DNA of 38,717 bases, taken from positions 1-38,717 of the forward strand of contig JAGRBF010000005.1 of the NCBI GenBank assembly GCA_020434205.1, written 5' to 3'. The first letter of the stretch is position 1; each line of letters starts with the position of its first letter. The translations under genes were made by a program, and so were the position numbers. Of the stretch, positions 14,456 to 23,332 are shown piece by piece. Below the pieces are notes generated by a model, which saw nothing but the letters and a program-made list of their open reading frames with translations, made no database searches and was not told the origin of the DNA. Source of the stretch: Calditrichota bacterium. Lineage in GTDB: Bacteria > Calditrichota > Calditrichia > RBG-13-44-9 > J075.

Positions 14456-16882
14456 CTACCGGGAGCGGATCACCAGGCGGGCATCCGGTAATCCGTCGCT
14501 TCTGACGGTCAGGTTTATATCCCCGGCTTTGCCGGTATTTTTGATAACCACCAGGGCGCGTCCCTGCCAAACCTTTCGGGAATTGGCAACATAGGGGTCA
14601 TCATCCTTCAGATTGGCATTGTCGACCCCGGCAATGGTTCCCGGCCCGTCGACCCGGAAGGTCAGGCGGTTTTGGGCGCTTGGCACCCGTATGCCCTGCT
14701 CATCGTTGATTTCTACGGTAACATAGGACAGATCCTGGCCACTGGCCACCAGCTCGGGACGATCCGCGCCAAGTTTGATAGCTGCCGGAGCACCGGCCGT
14801 TTTGAGAACGGCAAATTCGACCGCGTTATCGCCGTCCATGCCAACGGCTTTTAACTCTCCCGGGGCATAGGGAATTTCGAAGATAGCTTTGAATTCCGTT
14901 TGCACCGAGACCGGTTGTTCGCCGGCCAATTTCCCGTTCAGGTAAAGCTGCACTTTGGGGTACCTGGAATACACCTCAACCGTCAGCTTTTTCCCTTCAT
15001 ACCCGGGCCAGGTCCAGCTTTCCCAGGTTGGCCAGACCGACCAGATGGTTTCCTTGATCTCCCCGTTTTCCGGATTGGGCTCCCTCACCGCCAGAAAGAG
15101 TTTTTCCGCATCATTGTAAAGCATGCTGCGGTAATGGGAGATGGGCTTGCGCCAGCCGGTCAGGTCGATATCCCCGCAATAGGCGCCGTGCCAGGGATAA
15201 AGGTCCAGTTCCCAATGCTGCCCGTCCGGCTCTCCGGGATAGTAGTAGCGTCCGATGCCCGACTCGCCCAGATAATCCATGGCCGTCCATACGAAATCGC
15301 CAATTACAAAGTCATTTTCCTGAACCAGTTGCCAGTTGGCGAAGGCATCCCGCGGGTAGGATTCGGTCTGGACGATAATGCGCTCCGGTACCCGGTGGTG
15401 ATCCGATTCCGCAAAGTGCAATTGGTAGTTATAGCCGGCCACATCGTGCTCGGCGAAGAGCGAATCGAACCTGGCCCACCCCTGGTCTCCCCAGGTGGTC
15501 ATGGCCGAGGTAACCGGGCGGGTGGGGTCCAGCTTGCGGATGTGATTGTTCAGCATGCGGGCGGTTTGGATGGCCCGGGGTTCGGTGCGTTCCAGAATTT
15601 CGTTGCCACTGCTCCACAGAATGATGGAAGGATGGTTTCGGTCCCGCAGTACCATGGCTTCGATGTCGCGCTGCCACCAGGCGTCAAAAACGGTGCCGTA
15701 ATCGTGGGGGGTTTTGGAAGCTCTCCAGCCGTCGAAAGATTCGTCGATTACCAGCATGCCCAGGCGATCGCAGGCGTCCAGAAAGGCTTCCGAGGGAGGA
15801 TTGTGAGACGTTCTGACCGCATTAAACCCGGCCGCCTTCAGGAGCTCCACCTTGCGCGCTTCTGCCCGGTCGTAAGCCGCCGCACCCAGGCAGCCGTTGT
15901 CGTGATGCACACAGCCGCCATTCAGGACCACCTTTTGTCCGTTCAATTGAAAGCCGTTTTCCGCGCTGAAATCGAGGCGGCGGATGCCAAAGGTGTTGCG
16001 CACCCGATCCAGGACCTCTCCCTTCCGGCGAATTTGGGAGGTCGCGGTATAAAGATGGGGGGATTGGGTATCCCACAGCAAGGGGGCCTTCACCTGAATT
16101 TCCTGAACCACCGTCTTTTGCCCGCCGGCCGGCAATTCGATTTCCGATTCCAGATGTCCCCGGGGCTGGCTTCCGGGATCCTTGAGGGTCGTGGCGAGAA
16201 CAACCTGCTGCGGTCCGCCTGTTTCATTTTTGAGGGTTGCTGAAATCCGCACCGTTGCGGATTCCCGGCTCACCTCCGGCGTGCTGATCCCCACTCCCCA
16301 ATGGTCAAAATGCAGGGGGCCGGTTACCACCAGCCACACATGCCGGTAAATCCCGGAACCGCTGTACCAACGGCAGTTTTTTTGCCGGGAGTTGTCCACC
16401 CGTACGGCAATCAGGTTCTTTTTTCCGGGTTTCAGATGAGGGGTTAAATCGCAAATAAAGGCGGTGTAGCCGTAGGGGTGCGTGCCCAGGGATTCGCCAT
16501 TAACAAAAACCTCGGCATTCATATAAACCCCCTCGAAATAGAGGGAGATCTTTTGCCCATTCCAGGTCTCCGGCACCGCGAAGGTTTTGCGATACCACCC
16601 GACCCCGGTCGGGAAATAGCCGCCGTCGTTGCCGGAAGGATTTGCCGGGTTAACGGTTCCCTCGATGCTCCAGTCGTGCGGCAGGTCCAGGGTTCGCCAG
16701 TTGCTGTCGTCAAAATCCGGCGATTTGGCCGCGGGACTGTCGCCCGGTGCAAATTGCCAGCCCAAATCGAAATTCTGCCGGCGCGATTCCGGTGGGGTTT
16801 CCCCTGCCCAAACAGTTGAATTGAAAATCATAGCCACAAGCAAAACAACCGCTGCAGCAAACAGCTCTAATTGCCGGTTCAT
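14456..16882 (-). CDS. GH2 family beta-galactosidase-like glycosidase, secreted
   Basis: Protein of 808 residues with a signal peptide ending VWA-GE. Order: jelly-roll sugar-binding domain (FDLGWQFAPGDSP, LPHDWSIEG, VGWYRKTF, RWYSGSGIYRHVWL), immunoglobulin-like domain, TIM barrel, then C-terminal beta domains typical of Bacteroidetes-type GH2. Catalytic residues are visible: acid/base Glu428 in SSGNEILERT and nucleophile Glu507 in IIVQTESY. The family includes beta-galactosidases, beta-mannosidases and beta-glucuronidases; galactosidase is the best guess. I chose the ATG at 16882 (MNRQLELF) because AGGGGG lies before it and a clean signal peptide follows. A longer in-frame start exists at 16933. 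Confidence 0.93.
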   Translation of the reverse strand: MNRQLELFAAAVVLLVAMIFNSTVWAGETPPESRRQNFDLGWQFAPGDSPAAKSPDFDDSNWRTLDLPHDWSIEGTVNPANPSGNDGGYFPTGVGWYRKTFAVPETWNGQKISLYFEGVYMNAEVFVNGESLGTHPYGYTAFICDLTPHLKPGKKNLIAVRVDNSRQKNCRWYSGSGIYRHVWLVVTGPLHFDHWGVGISTPEVSRESATVRISATLKNETGGPQQVVLATTLKDPGSQPRGHLESEIELPAGGQKTVVQEIQVKAPLLWDTQSPHLYTATSQIRRKGEVLDRVRNTFGIRRLDFSAENGFQLNGQKVVLNGGCVHHDNGCLGAAAYDRAEARKVELLKAAGFNAVRTSHNPPSEAFLDACDRLGMLVIDESFDGWRASKTPHDYGTVFDAWWQRDIEAMVLRDRNHPSIILWSSGNEILERTEPRAIQTARMLNNHIRKLDPTRPVTSAMTTWGDQGWARFDSLFAEHDVAGYNYQLHFAESDHHRVPERIIVQTESYPRDAFANWQLVQENDFVIGDFVWTAMDYLGESGIGRYYYPGEPDGQHWELDLYPWHGAYCGDIDLTGWRKPISHYRSMLYNDAEKLFLAVREPNPENGEIKETIWSVWPTWESWTWPGYEGKKLTVEVYSRYPKVQLYLNGKLAGEQPVSVQTEFKAIFEIPYAPGELKAVGMDGDNAVEFAVLKTAGAPAAIKLGADRPELVASGQDLSYVTVEINDEQGIRVPSAQNRLTFRVDGPGTIAGVDNANLKDDDPYVANSRKVWQGRALVVIKNTGKAGDINLTVRSDGLPDARLVIRSR

Positions 16883-17034
16883 TATCCGACCCCCTGCAGA
16901 AATTTTGTTGCCGGCGCTGGCCACCAAGGACAATCCCTTATAATCCCCCGGGGTCCTATTCCGGGCCCCCGCATACCGGGATGAGGGATTCAGGGAAAAA
17001 TACGATTTTGGTGATGGCGTTTCGCGCCCGGCGG

Positions 17035-18060
17035 TTAATCGCCATTGACCAGCGGTTTTACCCGGGTGCCGATCAGTTCGATGGCTTTTTTGAGCTGCTC
17101 ATGGGATAAATCCGCCACGTCCATCTGAAAGGTAACCCGGTCGATGCCGCCCAGGGCCTTGCTGTGGCGCAGGATTTTTTCGGCGACCTCTTCGGGGCTG
17201 CCGATCATCATAAATCCCAGCGGACTGCGGCTTTGGTTAAAGCGCTCCATGTTCATGGGCGGCCAGCCGCGCTCCCGGCCCAGGCGGGTCATGTTGCGGG
17301 CGTGGCCCGGATAATAATCGGCCACTGCTTCCTCCATGGTGTTGGCCACATAGCCGAAGGAGTGAAGCCCCACCTTCATACCCTCCTCGGGATGCCCGCT
17401 TTTGAGCCAGGCTTCCCGGTAAATATCCACCAGGGGGCGGAAGCGATGGGTTTCCCCGCCGATCACCGCGACCATCAGCGGCAATCCCAACATCCCGGCC
17501 CGGGCAAAGGATTGCGGGGTTCCCCCCACTCCCAGCCAGATGGGCAGTTTTTGTTGAAGGGGGCGCGGGTAAATCGGCTGGTCGTCCAGGGCCGGGCGAA
17601 ATTTACCGGACCAGGTGATTTTTTCCTTCTTGCGCAATCTCAGCAAGAGGTCCAGTTTTTCCACAAACAAGGCGTCGTAATCGTGCAGGTCGTATCCGAA
17701 AAGGGGAAAAGCCTCGATAGAAGAGCCGCGCCCCACCACCATTTCCGCCCGGCCTTTGGAGATCAGGTCCAGGGTGGCAAAACTCTGAAACACCCGCACC
17801 GGATCGGCAGCGCTGAGCACCGTTACCGCGCTGGTCAGCCGGATCCGTTCCGTTCGCGCCGCGGCCGCCGCCAAAATGGTTACGGTGGAAGCATCGAGAT
17901 ATTCCTCGCGGTGGTGTTCCCCGATGCCAAATACGTCCAGTCCGCAGCGGTCGGCGTGTTCCATGCGCTCCAGCAATTCGGCCATAGCCTGAACGGGTTC
18001 CATACGCCGCCCCGTTTCGTTGGCCATGGTGTAGGCAAAACTGTCGATGCCGATTTCCAT
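17035..18060 (-). CDS. LLM class flavin-dependent oxidoreductase
   Basis: Bacterial luciferase-like monooxygenase fold, 341 residues. It opens MEIGIDSFAYTMANETG and contains GLDVFGIGEHHREEYLDASTVTILAAAAART (the FMN-binding GEHH segment), IRLTSAVTVLSAADPVRVFQ, GRAEMVVGRGSSIEAFPLFGYDL and LPIWLGVGGTPQSFARAG. It is close to the LLM oxidoreductases of the CE1758 type, whose substrates are largely unknown. No flavin reductase gene is adjacent. It stands alone, flanked by repeat copy C upstream and the GH2 gene 152 bp downstream. Confidence 0.92.
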   Translation of the reverse strand: MEIGIDSFAYTMANETGRRMEPVQAMAELLERMEHADRCGLDVFGIGEHHREEYLDASTVTILAAAAARTERIRLTSAVTVLSAADPVRVFQSFATLDLISKGRAEMVVGRGSSIEAFPLFGYDLHDYDALFVEKLDLLLRLRKKEKITWSGKFRPALDDQPIYPRPLQQKLPIWLGVGGTPQSFARAGMLGLPLMVAVIGGETHRFRPLVDIYREAWLKSGHPEEGMKVGLHSFGYVANTMEEAVADYYPGHARNMTRLGRERGWPPMNMERFNQSRSPLGFMMIGSPEEVAEKILRHSKALGGIDRVTFQMDVADLSHEQLKKAIELIGTRVKPLVNGD

Positions 18061-18096
18061 AATTTTTTCCGTCTTTTTTCACCAATCTTAGGGCGT

Positions 18097-18353
18097 GTTG
18101 CGCAACCAAACCCATTATTTGCTATTTAACCGCGAAAGCGCGAAGAATTAAAATGTTTGGTCTTTGCCAGACGCAGAACTTACCTGCCCATACCTGCCTT
18201 GGGGAACGGACGTTAAACCGCTATCCATGCTGGTCCGCGGATAACCGCAGGACGAGCAGGTCTTCCGGTGCAGGGTCAGATCCGTCCGGTTACAGTTTTC
18301 GCGATTTCGTGAATTCGCGGTTAATGGGCCGGAAATTGCTTCCTGCGCGTATC
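18097..18353 (+). repeat. MITE-like element (family 1, copy C, long form)
   Basis: About 257 bp beginning GTTGCGCAACCAAACCC and ending TGCGCGTATC. Inner ends are inverted: TTTAACCGCGAAA at left and TTCGCGGTTAA at right. The middle block GCAGGACGAGCAGGTCTTCC is shared with copy B. No open frame fits its length. It begins just after TTAGGGCGTGTTG, a family-2 repeat half, so the two repeats are nested or adjacent. The rest of the gap to 18442 shows nothing recognisable. Confidence 0.85.
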
Positions 18354-18441
18354 GTCAGTCAGTAAAAGGGCCACGCGAAATAGATTGCCCTGCTGGCGGA
18401 AATATAGAAGGCCTGCCCTTAAAAGGCAAAATGGTTGCGGT

Positions 18442-18921
18442 TTAGCGCATGATATCGGTATCGACCGGAATGTAACCCAGATGCCGGCACAGGGATAATA
18501 TTTGCCCCTTATGATGAAACTCATGGCTGAGGGTATGGGTGAAAATTTTTAGAAAGCTGGCCTTACCGGGAGATCCGTTCAGCTGAAAAGTCGCTTCCCG
18601 GAGCCCGAGGTCACCAGACTCAGCCAGGAAACTGCCCATTACCCGGTCCACCAGATCAAAATGGCGGAGAATCCCCATCAGATCCGGAATGGAATTGTAT
18701 TCGGCATAGGTCATGTCCCGACCCAGGCAAACCTCGCCGATCCAGTACAGGTAAGTGTTGCCGATGTGGGTAAGGAGATTGCGAACGCTACCCCTTCCGA
18801 AAGCGCTGTTTTCCAGAACAAATTCTTCCAAAGCGAGCCGCCCACAAAACTTCAGCAGCTCTCCCCGGGAATCCCTCGCCAAATCGTACTGAACCCGTAA
18901 AAGATCGGGGAAATGGTCCAT
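18442..18921 (-). CDS. DinB-like (YfiT/DinB superfamily) protein
   Basis: Four-helix-bundle protein of 159 residues. Metal-ligand positions typical of the superfamily are visible: NLLTHIGNTYLYWIGEV (first His) and HEFHHKGQILSLCRHLG (C-terminal His pair). Members act as thiol-dependent transferases or dehydrochlorinases, and B. subtilis DinB is damage-inducible; the role here is unknown. The start is set at 18921 because a perfect GGAGGT lies 7 nt upstream. A longer frame from 18969 runs through that site. No partner gene is evident. Confidence 0.88.
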   Translation of the reverse strand: MDHFPDLLRVQYDLARDSRGELLKFCGRLALEEFVLENSAFGRGSVRNLLTHIGNTYLYWIGEVCLGRDMTYAEYNSIPDLMGILRHFDLVDRVMGSFLAESGDLGLREATFQLNGSPGKASFLKIFTHTLSHEFHHKGQILSLCRHLGYIPVDTDIMR

Positions 18922-19074
18922 CTCAGATACCTCCGCATTCAGGGTTGCCCAGGGCGTCTTGACAATCATCTAAACTGTCGAATCTTCTAATTATCAACGC
19001 GCCTAATATAAAATTACCATCCAACCACCCTATTACCCAACCACTTACCCACCCTACCACATTTTTTTGTTTCC

Positions 19075-19098
19075 CTTCATCTTCTCTTCATCTTGACA
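19075..19098 (+). promoter_or_regulatory. Putative response-regulator box and -35 of htrA
   Basis: CTTCATCTT occurs at 19075-19083 and again at 19086-19094, an 11-bp period. The second copy runs into TTGACA (19093-19098). A good -10 is not obvious 16-18 nt downstream, which fits an activator-dependent promoter. The same box geometry lies upstream of the histidine kinase gene. Confidence 0.45.
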
Positions 19099-19180
19099 CG
19101 CTATTCTTTCCATCGAAAGCTTTTTTCCCCGCCGTAAGGCGGATGATTCGGACAATTAACCCAGTAATGGAGGTTTTAAG

Positions 19181-20686
19181 ATGAAACGCACTCACATTTG
19201 GAAGCCCACCTGGACTTTCCTGATGGCCGGTCTGGTTACCGGTCTGCTCCTTTCCGCCGGCATGGGCTGGATGCAATCCGGCCATGCCGACGAACCCAAA
19301 CCGGCCGCTCCCCCCATCCAGCCGGCCCAAACCCCGGCCCTTTCCGCCGCCCAGCAGCTTAGCGACGCCTTTGCCCAGGTGGCCGAGGCGGTCAAACCTT
19401 CGGTGGTCACCATCTTCACCGAAAAAGAGATCAAGATGGATCGCCGCAGCTTTCACATGACCCCTTTCGAAGGCTTTTTCGGCGATCAATTCCGTGAATT
19501 TTTCAACGATCCCCGCAACTCCCAGCCCCAAAAGCAGACCGGTCTGGGCTCGGGCGTGGTGGTCCGCGAAAACGGTATCATCCTGACCAATAACCACGTG
19601 ATCGACGGTGCGGATGAGATCAAGGTTCGTTTTGCCGACGGCAAGGAACTGGAAGCGACCCTGAAAGGGCGAGATCCCAAAACCGACCTGGCGGTTCTGC
19701 AGGTAGAGGCCGACAACCTGGTGCCCATCAGCCTGGGTAATTCCGATCAGGCCCGGGTCGGCGAATGGGTTCTGGCGATCGGCTCCCCCCTCAGCGCCAA
19801 CCTGGCCAGCACCGTCACCAGCGGAATTATCAGCGCCAAAGGCCGCAACGGGGTTGGACTAACCCGCTATGAAGATTACATCCAGACCGACGCCGCCATC
19901 AATCCCGGCAACTCCGGCGGGGCCCTGGTAAACCTGCGTGGAGAGCTGATCGGGGTGAACTCCGCCATCGCCACCCGCAACGGCGGCAATATGGGGATCG
20001 GCTTTGCCATTCCCGCCAAACTCGCCGATAAAATTATGGCGGACATCCTGCGGGACGGCAAGGTAACCCGCGGCTGGTTGGGCGTCTACATTCAGGACCT
20101 CAATCCCAATATCGCCAGCGCCCTCAATATTCCCGTTCAGGAGGGGGTAATCGTCTCTCAGATCCAGGAGAACAGCCCTGCCGAGAAGGCCGGCCTGAAA
20201 ACTGAGGATGTGATCGTTAAGCTGGACGGAGAAGCGGTTCACAACTCGGCCGAACTGAGCAACCGCATTGCCGGTCTCTCTCCCGGCAGCACCACCAAAG
20301 TGACCCTCTATCGCGACGGCGATGAAAAAAACATCAATGTTAAACTGGGCGAACTGCCCGAAGACGAGTTAGCCGAGGACATGCAGGATTCCGGCAAGCG
20401 CGGCAAACTGGGCATGGGCCTCACCGATTTCAATGGTGAGCTGGCCGATCGTTTTAACCTGGACGCGGATCTGAAAGGGGCCCTGGTAACCCAGGTGCAG
20501 CCCGGAAGTCCTGCCGCGGAAGCCGGTTTGCGGACGGGAGACCTGATTCTTCGGGTAAACCGCAAATCGGTCGGCAGCGCCGGAGAAGCCAAAGAGCTGC
20601 TGGCCAACAGCCCCTCGGACAAGCCCATTCTGCTGCAGGTCCGCCGTGGCAACGGCAGCCTTTTTATCGTCATCGAAGCCGAATAA
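19181..20686 (+). CDS. degP: HtrA/DegP-type periplasmic serine protease (Do family)
   Basis: Envelope quality-control protease and chaperone of 501 residues. A signal or anchor segment (about 10-34) is followed by a trypsin-like domain with triad His139 (LTNNHVIDGA), Asp169 (KTDLAVLQV) and Ser245 (NPGNSGGAL). Two PDZ domains follow: RGWLGVYIQDLNPN to about 385, and GMGLTDFNGELADRF to the end. This is the standard Do-family layout. GGAGG precedes the ATG. A response-regulator gene follows 256 bp downstream on the same strand, separated by a perfect palindrome, so htrA may have its own terminator. DegP versus DegQ naming cannot be settled by sequence reading. Confidence 0.95.
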   Translation: MKRTHIWKPTWTFLMAGLVTGLLLSAGMGWMQSGHADEPKPAAPPIQPAQTPALSAAQQLSDAFAQVAEAVKPSVVTIFTEKEIKMDRRSFHMTPFEGFFGDQFREFFNDPRNSQPQKQTGLGSGVVVRENGIILTNNHVIDGADEIKVRFADGKELEATLKGRDPKTDLAVLQVEADNLVPISLGNSDQARVGEWVLAIGSPLSANLASTVTSGIISAKGRNGVGLTRYEDYIQTDAAINPGNSGGALVNLRGELIGVNSAIATRNGGNMGIGFAIPAKLADKIMADILRDGKVTRGWLGVYIQDLNPNIASALNIPVQEGVIVSQIQENSPAEKAGLKTEDVIVKLDGEAVHNSAELSNRIAGLSPGSTTKVTLYRDGDEKNINVKLGELPEDELAEDMQDSGKRGKLGMGLTDFNGELADRFNLDADLKGALVTQVQPGSPAAEAGLRTGDLILRVNRKSVGSAGEAKELLANSPSDKPILLQVRRGNGSLFIVIEAE

Positions 20687-20723
20687 TCCTAAAACCTCTC
20701 CAACGGTAATAGCAGTTCCCTCG

Positions 20724-20753
20724 TGTAGGGACAGGTCGCGACCTGTCCCTACA
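20724..20753. repeat. Perfect 30-bp intergenic palindrome
   Basis: TGTAGGGACAGGTCG is followed directly by its exact reverse complement, with no loop base. It lies 38 bp after the htrA stop and may fold as a 3' hairpin, but it lacks an immediate T run. A T-rich stretch comes about 30 nt later. Confidence 0.85.
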
Positions 20754-20942
20754 TTGGTTTTGGACCCATTTATTTGCTTTTTTTCCTTCAGGATACCCGG
20801 GATTGGATAACCGGATAGTAATCGGGAGCAATCAACCATTCGACGAAGCCGAATAACCATCCAACAATCCAGCCATGTAGCCATGTAGTCTTCCCTTGAA
20901 AGGGCCTTTGTGGTTGGGAAATCTCTTCATTAAATTGGAACT

Positions 20943-21617
20943 ATGCGAATACTCGTTGTCGAAGACGAAGAAACCCTCGCCCAGAGGATTGCCAATATTC
21001 TCGAGGGAGAAAACTACAGCGTGGAAACCGCTTTCCGCGGGGATGACGGCCTGGAAATGGCCCTCACCGAGGAATACGACCTGCTCCTGCTGGACATCCT
21101 GCTGCCGGGCCGCACCGGCATCGAAATTCTCGAGGAAATCCGCAAGGAAGGGCTCTCCACCCCGGTGTTGATGCTCACCGCCCAGGATCGGGTGGAGGAC
21201 AAGGTTAAAGGCCTGGACGCCGGTGCGGACGATTACCTCACCAAACCGTTCGCCCCGCCGGAATTGCTGGCCCGCATTCGATCCTTGCTGCGGCGCCAGA
21301 GTGAGGCCACCACCGCCAGCATCGAGATCGGGGATATCTCCATCCATACCGGGAAAAAGGAGGTTAGCGTTAAGGGGGAAGTACTGAGCCTGACCGCCAA
21401 AGAATTCGCCATCCTCGAGTTTATGGCCTACAACAAGAACAGGGTATTGTCCCGCATTTCCATCTCCGAGCACGTCTGGGGAGATAATTTCGACCTGTTC
21501 AGCATGACCAACTTTCTGGACGTGCATATCAAAAACCTGCGCAAAAAGGTCCTCACCGCCGGGGGGGAGAACCCCATCAAAACCGTGCGCGGGGTGGGGT
21601 ACATGCTGGAGGGATAA
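20943..21617 (+). CDS. OmpR/CusR-type response regulator
   Basis: Two-component regulator of 224 residues. The receiver domain opens MRILVVEDEETLAQRI with acidic pair Glu7/Asp8/Glu9, phospho-acceptor Asp51 (LLLLDILLPGRTG), Thr79 and Lys101 (YLTKPF). The C-terminal winged-helix domain has LSLTAKEFAILEFMAYNKNRVLSRISISEHVWG and VRGVGYMLEG, so it is a DNA-binding OmpR-family member, probably recognising direct repeats. No kinase gene is adjacent; the only sensor kinase in the window is at 1620. A single CTTCAT (20925-20930) lies just before its ATG and may mediate autoregulation. The ribosome site is weak (GGAACT). Confidence 0.95.
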   Translation: MRILVVEDEETLAQRIANILEGENYSVETAFRGDDGLEMALTEEYDLLLLDILLPGRTGIEILEEIRKEGLSTPVLMLTAQDRVEDKVKGLDAGADDYLTKPFAPPELLARIRSLLRRQSEATTASIEIGDISIHTGKKEVSVKGEVLSLTAKEFAILEFMAYNKNRVLSRISISEHVWGDNFDLFSMTNFLDVHIKNLRKKVLTAGGENPIKTVRGVGYMLEG

Positions 21618-21619
21618 TT

Positions 21620-21695
21620 GCGGTAGGTCCATGGCGCGCCATAGTAGGTCCACGGCGCGCCGTGAACCTACTACGACGCGCCATGGACCTACCGC
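21620..21695. repeat. 76-bp near-perfect palindrome between convergent genes
   Basis: Two 38-bp arms, GCGGTAGGTCCATGGCGCG at the outer left and its complement at the outer right, match with about three mismatches. The centre is CACGGCGCGCCGTG. It begins 3 bp after the response-regulator stop and contains the stop codon of the convergent beta-helix gene (21689-21691). It could act as a two-way terminator or barrier. Confidence 0.9.
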
Positions 21696-23215
21696 ACCAA
21701 TAACAATTTGCCGCTGGCCGAATGTTCCCCGGCCGAAATCCGGTAAATATACACCCCGCTGCCCACCGTTTGCCCCCGGGCATCCCGCCCGTCCCAGCGC
21801 AGCGATTGAAGCCCCGCCAGCATCTCTCCGGGATAAAATTCCCGTATTTTTTGCCCCAGCGCATTGAAGATCGTCACTTGCACAACCCCGGGCCCGGGCA
21901 GTTCGAATCTCAGGTTGGTTTCCGGATTAAAGGGATTGGGATAGGCCGGCAACAACCGCAGGGATTTCGGCAGCGCGATACTCAACGGCTCTATCCCCAC
22001 CAGGATGCTGTCGGTCTGGTACGGCTCGAAGGTTACCAGACCGTATCCGGCCCCATCCGGCTGATGAACAATGCGGTCCTCAATGCTGTCCCGCACCGCG
22101 CTACCCCACCAGTTGTTTTGCGCCATAATCGGCAGGGCGTTGTTGTTGAACAACTCATAGCGGGTGGCACCGATCCCGTTGCCGAGGAAGCGGTTATAAC
22201 CGTCGTCCGTGGTATCGGCATTGTTCAGGTTCCCCACATTGGGCTGCCCGCCGTTGATAATGGCAACCCCGTAAAATTGGCCGTAAATATCGTTGCCGGT
22301 AATCACCGGGCGATTGGCCCCGTTGCTGGCAATGCCGAAGCCGTACAGCTGGGTATCCGGGTTAACGGTGTTATCGCGGATAACATTATTGCGGATTAGG
22401 GGATTGGCATTCACCGAATAACACAGAATCCCGAAGGCGCAATTTTCGATAAGGTTGTTTTCGATAAGGGCATTGGAATCGTTCCAGATGGAAATCCCCC
22501 CGCTGCGCGAGTAGCGACCGGTGATGTGATTCCCGGTGATAATCGGCGAATTAACCCCTTGCAGCCCGATGCTGATAATATTATAGGGACTGTTGTTTTC
22601 GATATTGTTCTCCAGGAAGCGACAGTTGCGAATGGTGGGTGAGGAGCTCAGGGTCATGGTGATAGCCCGCTGCCGGTTGTTGGCGATCCGGCAGTCAGTG
22701 ATCAGGCTGCTGGACTCGCCGAGGTCCACCGCCACCTCGCTGGTTTGTTCGATGCGGCAATGGGCAATGGTGGCATCGGCTCCGAAAACGTCGATTGCCC
22801 GGGTGGCGTAGAACAGTTTGGCATAATGCAATTGAAAGTCCGAACCGGGGCCGGTATCGCGAAAACGCAGGCCGTAAAAGGCTCCCGGAACCGCCGCCTC
22901 CGCGGAGATCAGGATAGAGTCCCCCTCACTGCCGCTGGCCAGCAAAACCCCGTTGATCTCCAGGGTCAGAGAACCGCCGCCTCCGCCGGTGAAGATCAAG
23001 GTATCCCCGCCGAAGATGGACAGGGTATCCCCCACCGCCACCTGAATGGTCTGGGAGATGGCATAATTGCCGCTGTCTCCGCTAACCGCCCCGCCGGAGC
23101 GCACCACCAGGCTGTCCATGTTAAAGTGAACCCCGCTGCCGGGCGTTACGTAATCGGCCAGAAGCGCCGGGGCGGAGCAGAGAAACATCAGGAGAAAAAA
23201 TCGTTTGGCATTCAT
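21689..23215 (-). CDS. Secreted right-handed beta-helix protein with T9SS sorting domain
   Basis: Protein of 508 residues with a signal peptide (FFLLMFLCSAPALLA). The central part has many parallel beta-helix turns of the NosD/pectate-lyase type (SPTIRNCRFLENNIENNS, NSPIITGNHITGRY, NALIENNLIENCAFGI, NPLIRNNVIRDN). The C-terminal region reads LLPAYPNPFNPETNLRFELP, then ends SGVYIYRISAGEHSASGKLLLVR, the FlgD-like fold used as a type IX secretion signal. It is probably a surface protein binding or cleaving polysaccharide; no catalytic set is recognised. The ATG at 23215 has AAAGGA before it; a TTG lies just upstream. Its stop codon lies within the 76-bp palindrome. Confidence 0.85.
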   Translation of the reverse strand: MNAKRFFLLMFLCSAPALLADYVTPGSGVHFNMDSLVVRSGGAVSGDSGNYAISQTIQVAVGDTLSIFGGDTLIFTGGGGGSLTLEINGVLLASGSEGDSILISAEAAVPGAFYGLRFRDTGPGSDFQLHYAKLFYATRAIDVFGADATIAHCRIEQTSEVAVDLGESSSLITDCRIANNRQRAITMTLSSSPTIRNCRFLENNIENNSPYNIISIGLQGVNSPIITGNHITGRYSRSGGISIWNDSNALIENNLIENCAFGILCYSVNANPLIRNNVIRDNTVNPDTQLYGFGIASNGANRPVITGNDIYGQFYGVAIINGGQPNVGNLNNADTTDDGYNRFLGNGIGATRYELFNNNALPIMAQNNWWGSAVRDSIEDRIVHQPDGAGYGLVTFEPYQTDSILVGIEPLSIALPKSLRLLPAYPNPFNPETNLRFELPGPGVVQVTIFNALGQKIREFYPGEMLAGLQSLRWDGRDARGQTVGSGVYIYRISAGEHSASGKLLLVR

Positions 23216-23332
23216 CAAAGGTCCTTTGGTTTTGGAAGGGAACGGGCGATCCGCGGCGCCGTGAACATGCGATTAAATTACCCAACTGCACGCAATCCTT
23301 CAAAAGGTTATTTGTCGTGGGTATATTACCCT

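Noticed and set aside
14900-16243. Long plus-strand frame of 447 codons opposite the GH2 gene
   Set aside because: Antisense shadow of a well-supported glycosidase; composition (Gly/Val/His/Gln rich) is typical of mirrored codon bias.
22745-23332. N-terminal extension of the SDR frame
   Set aside because: It lies antisense to the beta-helix gene and has no SDR similarity; the Rossmann motif starts just after the ATG at 23333.
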